Under the pieces are notes generated by a model. That model was not told where the DNA came from, did not search any database, and saw only the letters and a list, made by a program, of their open reading frames with translations. 64,000 nucleotides of DNA, from positions 909,532 through 973,531 of the forward strand of contig NC_033631.1 of the NCBI RefSeq assembly GCF_001540865.1. Reading direction: 5' to 3'. The position numbers and the translations under genes are program-made. Positions 63,966 through 64,000 of this stretch are shown piece after piece; position 1 is the first letter of the stretch; each line of letters begins with the position of its first letter. The DNA comes from Ananas comosus (taxonomy: Eukaryota > Streptophyta > Magnoliopsida > Poales > Bromeliaceae).

Positions 63966-64000
63966 CTAATGAACGAAGTAGGTGACGAGGAGAGCAACAA
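63966..64000 (-). CDS. Arabinogalactan peptide copy 6, 3' end only (cut by window edge)
   Basis: The last codons of an AGP gene (VALLVTYFVH and stop) with a 3' flank nearly identical to that of copy 2. The rest lies beyond the window. It extends the array to at least six gene copies plus the orphan promoter. Confidence 0.85.
   Translation of the reverse strand, partial: VALLVTYFVH

Overview
This window is nuclear plant DNA: genes with introns, TATA boxes 60 to 120 bp upstream of ATGs, and dense plant transposons (Ty3/gypsy and solo LTRs, hAT, Mutator-like, CACTA, Tourist, SINE and LINE). Two papain-family gene copies have a mature domain that reads very like pineapple bromelain. I therefore infer a monocot close to Ananas; the sequence alone does not prove the species.

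Layout. 1-1,870: repeats and a hAT MITE. 1,973-5,176 (-): an intact two-exon family-1 glycosyltransferase (UGT83A-like) whose 1.8 kb intron holds a SINE, a tiny LTR element and a Tourist MITE. 5,400-9,480: AT-rich, gene-poor DNA with a SINE, a hAT element and a Mutator-type MITE, ending in a 73-N gap. 9,989-14,409: a decayed, internally deleted gypsy chromovirus with both LTRs. 15,333-17,566: a 2.2 kb foldback Mutator-like element with 9-bp target duplications. 17,935-29,400: left half of a tandem array of minus-strand arabinogalactan-peptide (AGP) genes (one orphan promoter, three genes). 31,554-31,985 (-): a STIG1-like secreted cysteine-rich gene. 33,600-42,790 and 42,945-55,500: two tandem copies (A and B) of a block carrying a broken bromelain-like protease gene and a long repeat tail. 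56,220-64,000: right half of the AGP array (a CACTA-disrupted pseudogene, one intact gene, one cut by the window edge). The left (17.9-24.4 kb) and right (57.1-64 kb) AGP segments are copies of one another, each carrying its own later insertions.

Probably functional genes are the UGT, the STIG1-like gene and four AGP peptides (about 20.1, 24.5, 29.0 and 59.7 kb). All act in or feed the secretory or cell-surface space apart from the cytosolic UGT, and nothing indicates a shared pathway. The AGP genes share a promoter with a TATA box and, about 110-160 bp further upstream, an E2F-like site abutting a telo-box.

The main interest is genome dynamics. Because the blocks are duplicated, many insertions can be compared with an unoccupied paralogous site in the same window, which fixes element ends and target-site duplications (TSDs). 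A tRNA-derived SINE family shares its 3' tail with L1-type LINE fragments. Several foldback MITE families sit inside (TA)n tracts. Eight single Ns lie at apparent contig joins, several between near-identical flanks, so some local duplications are probably assembly artefacts.
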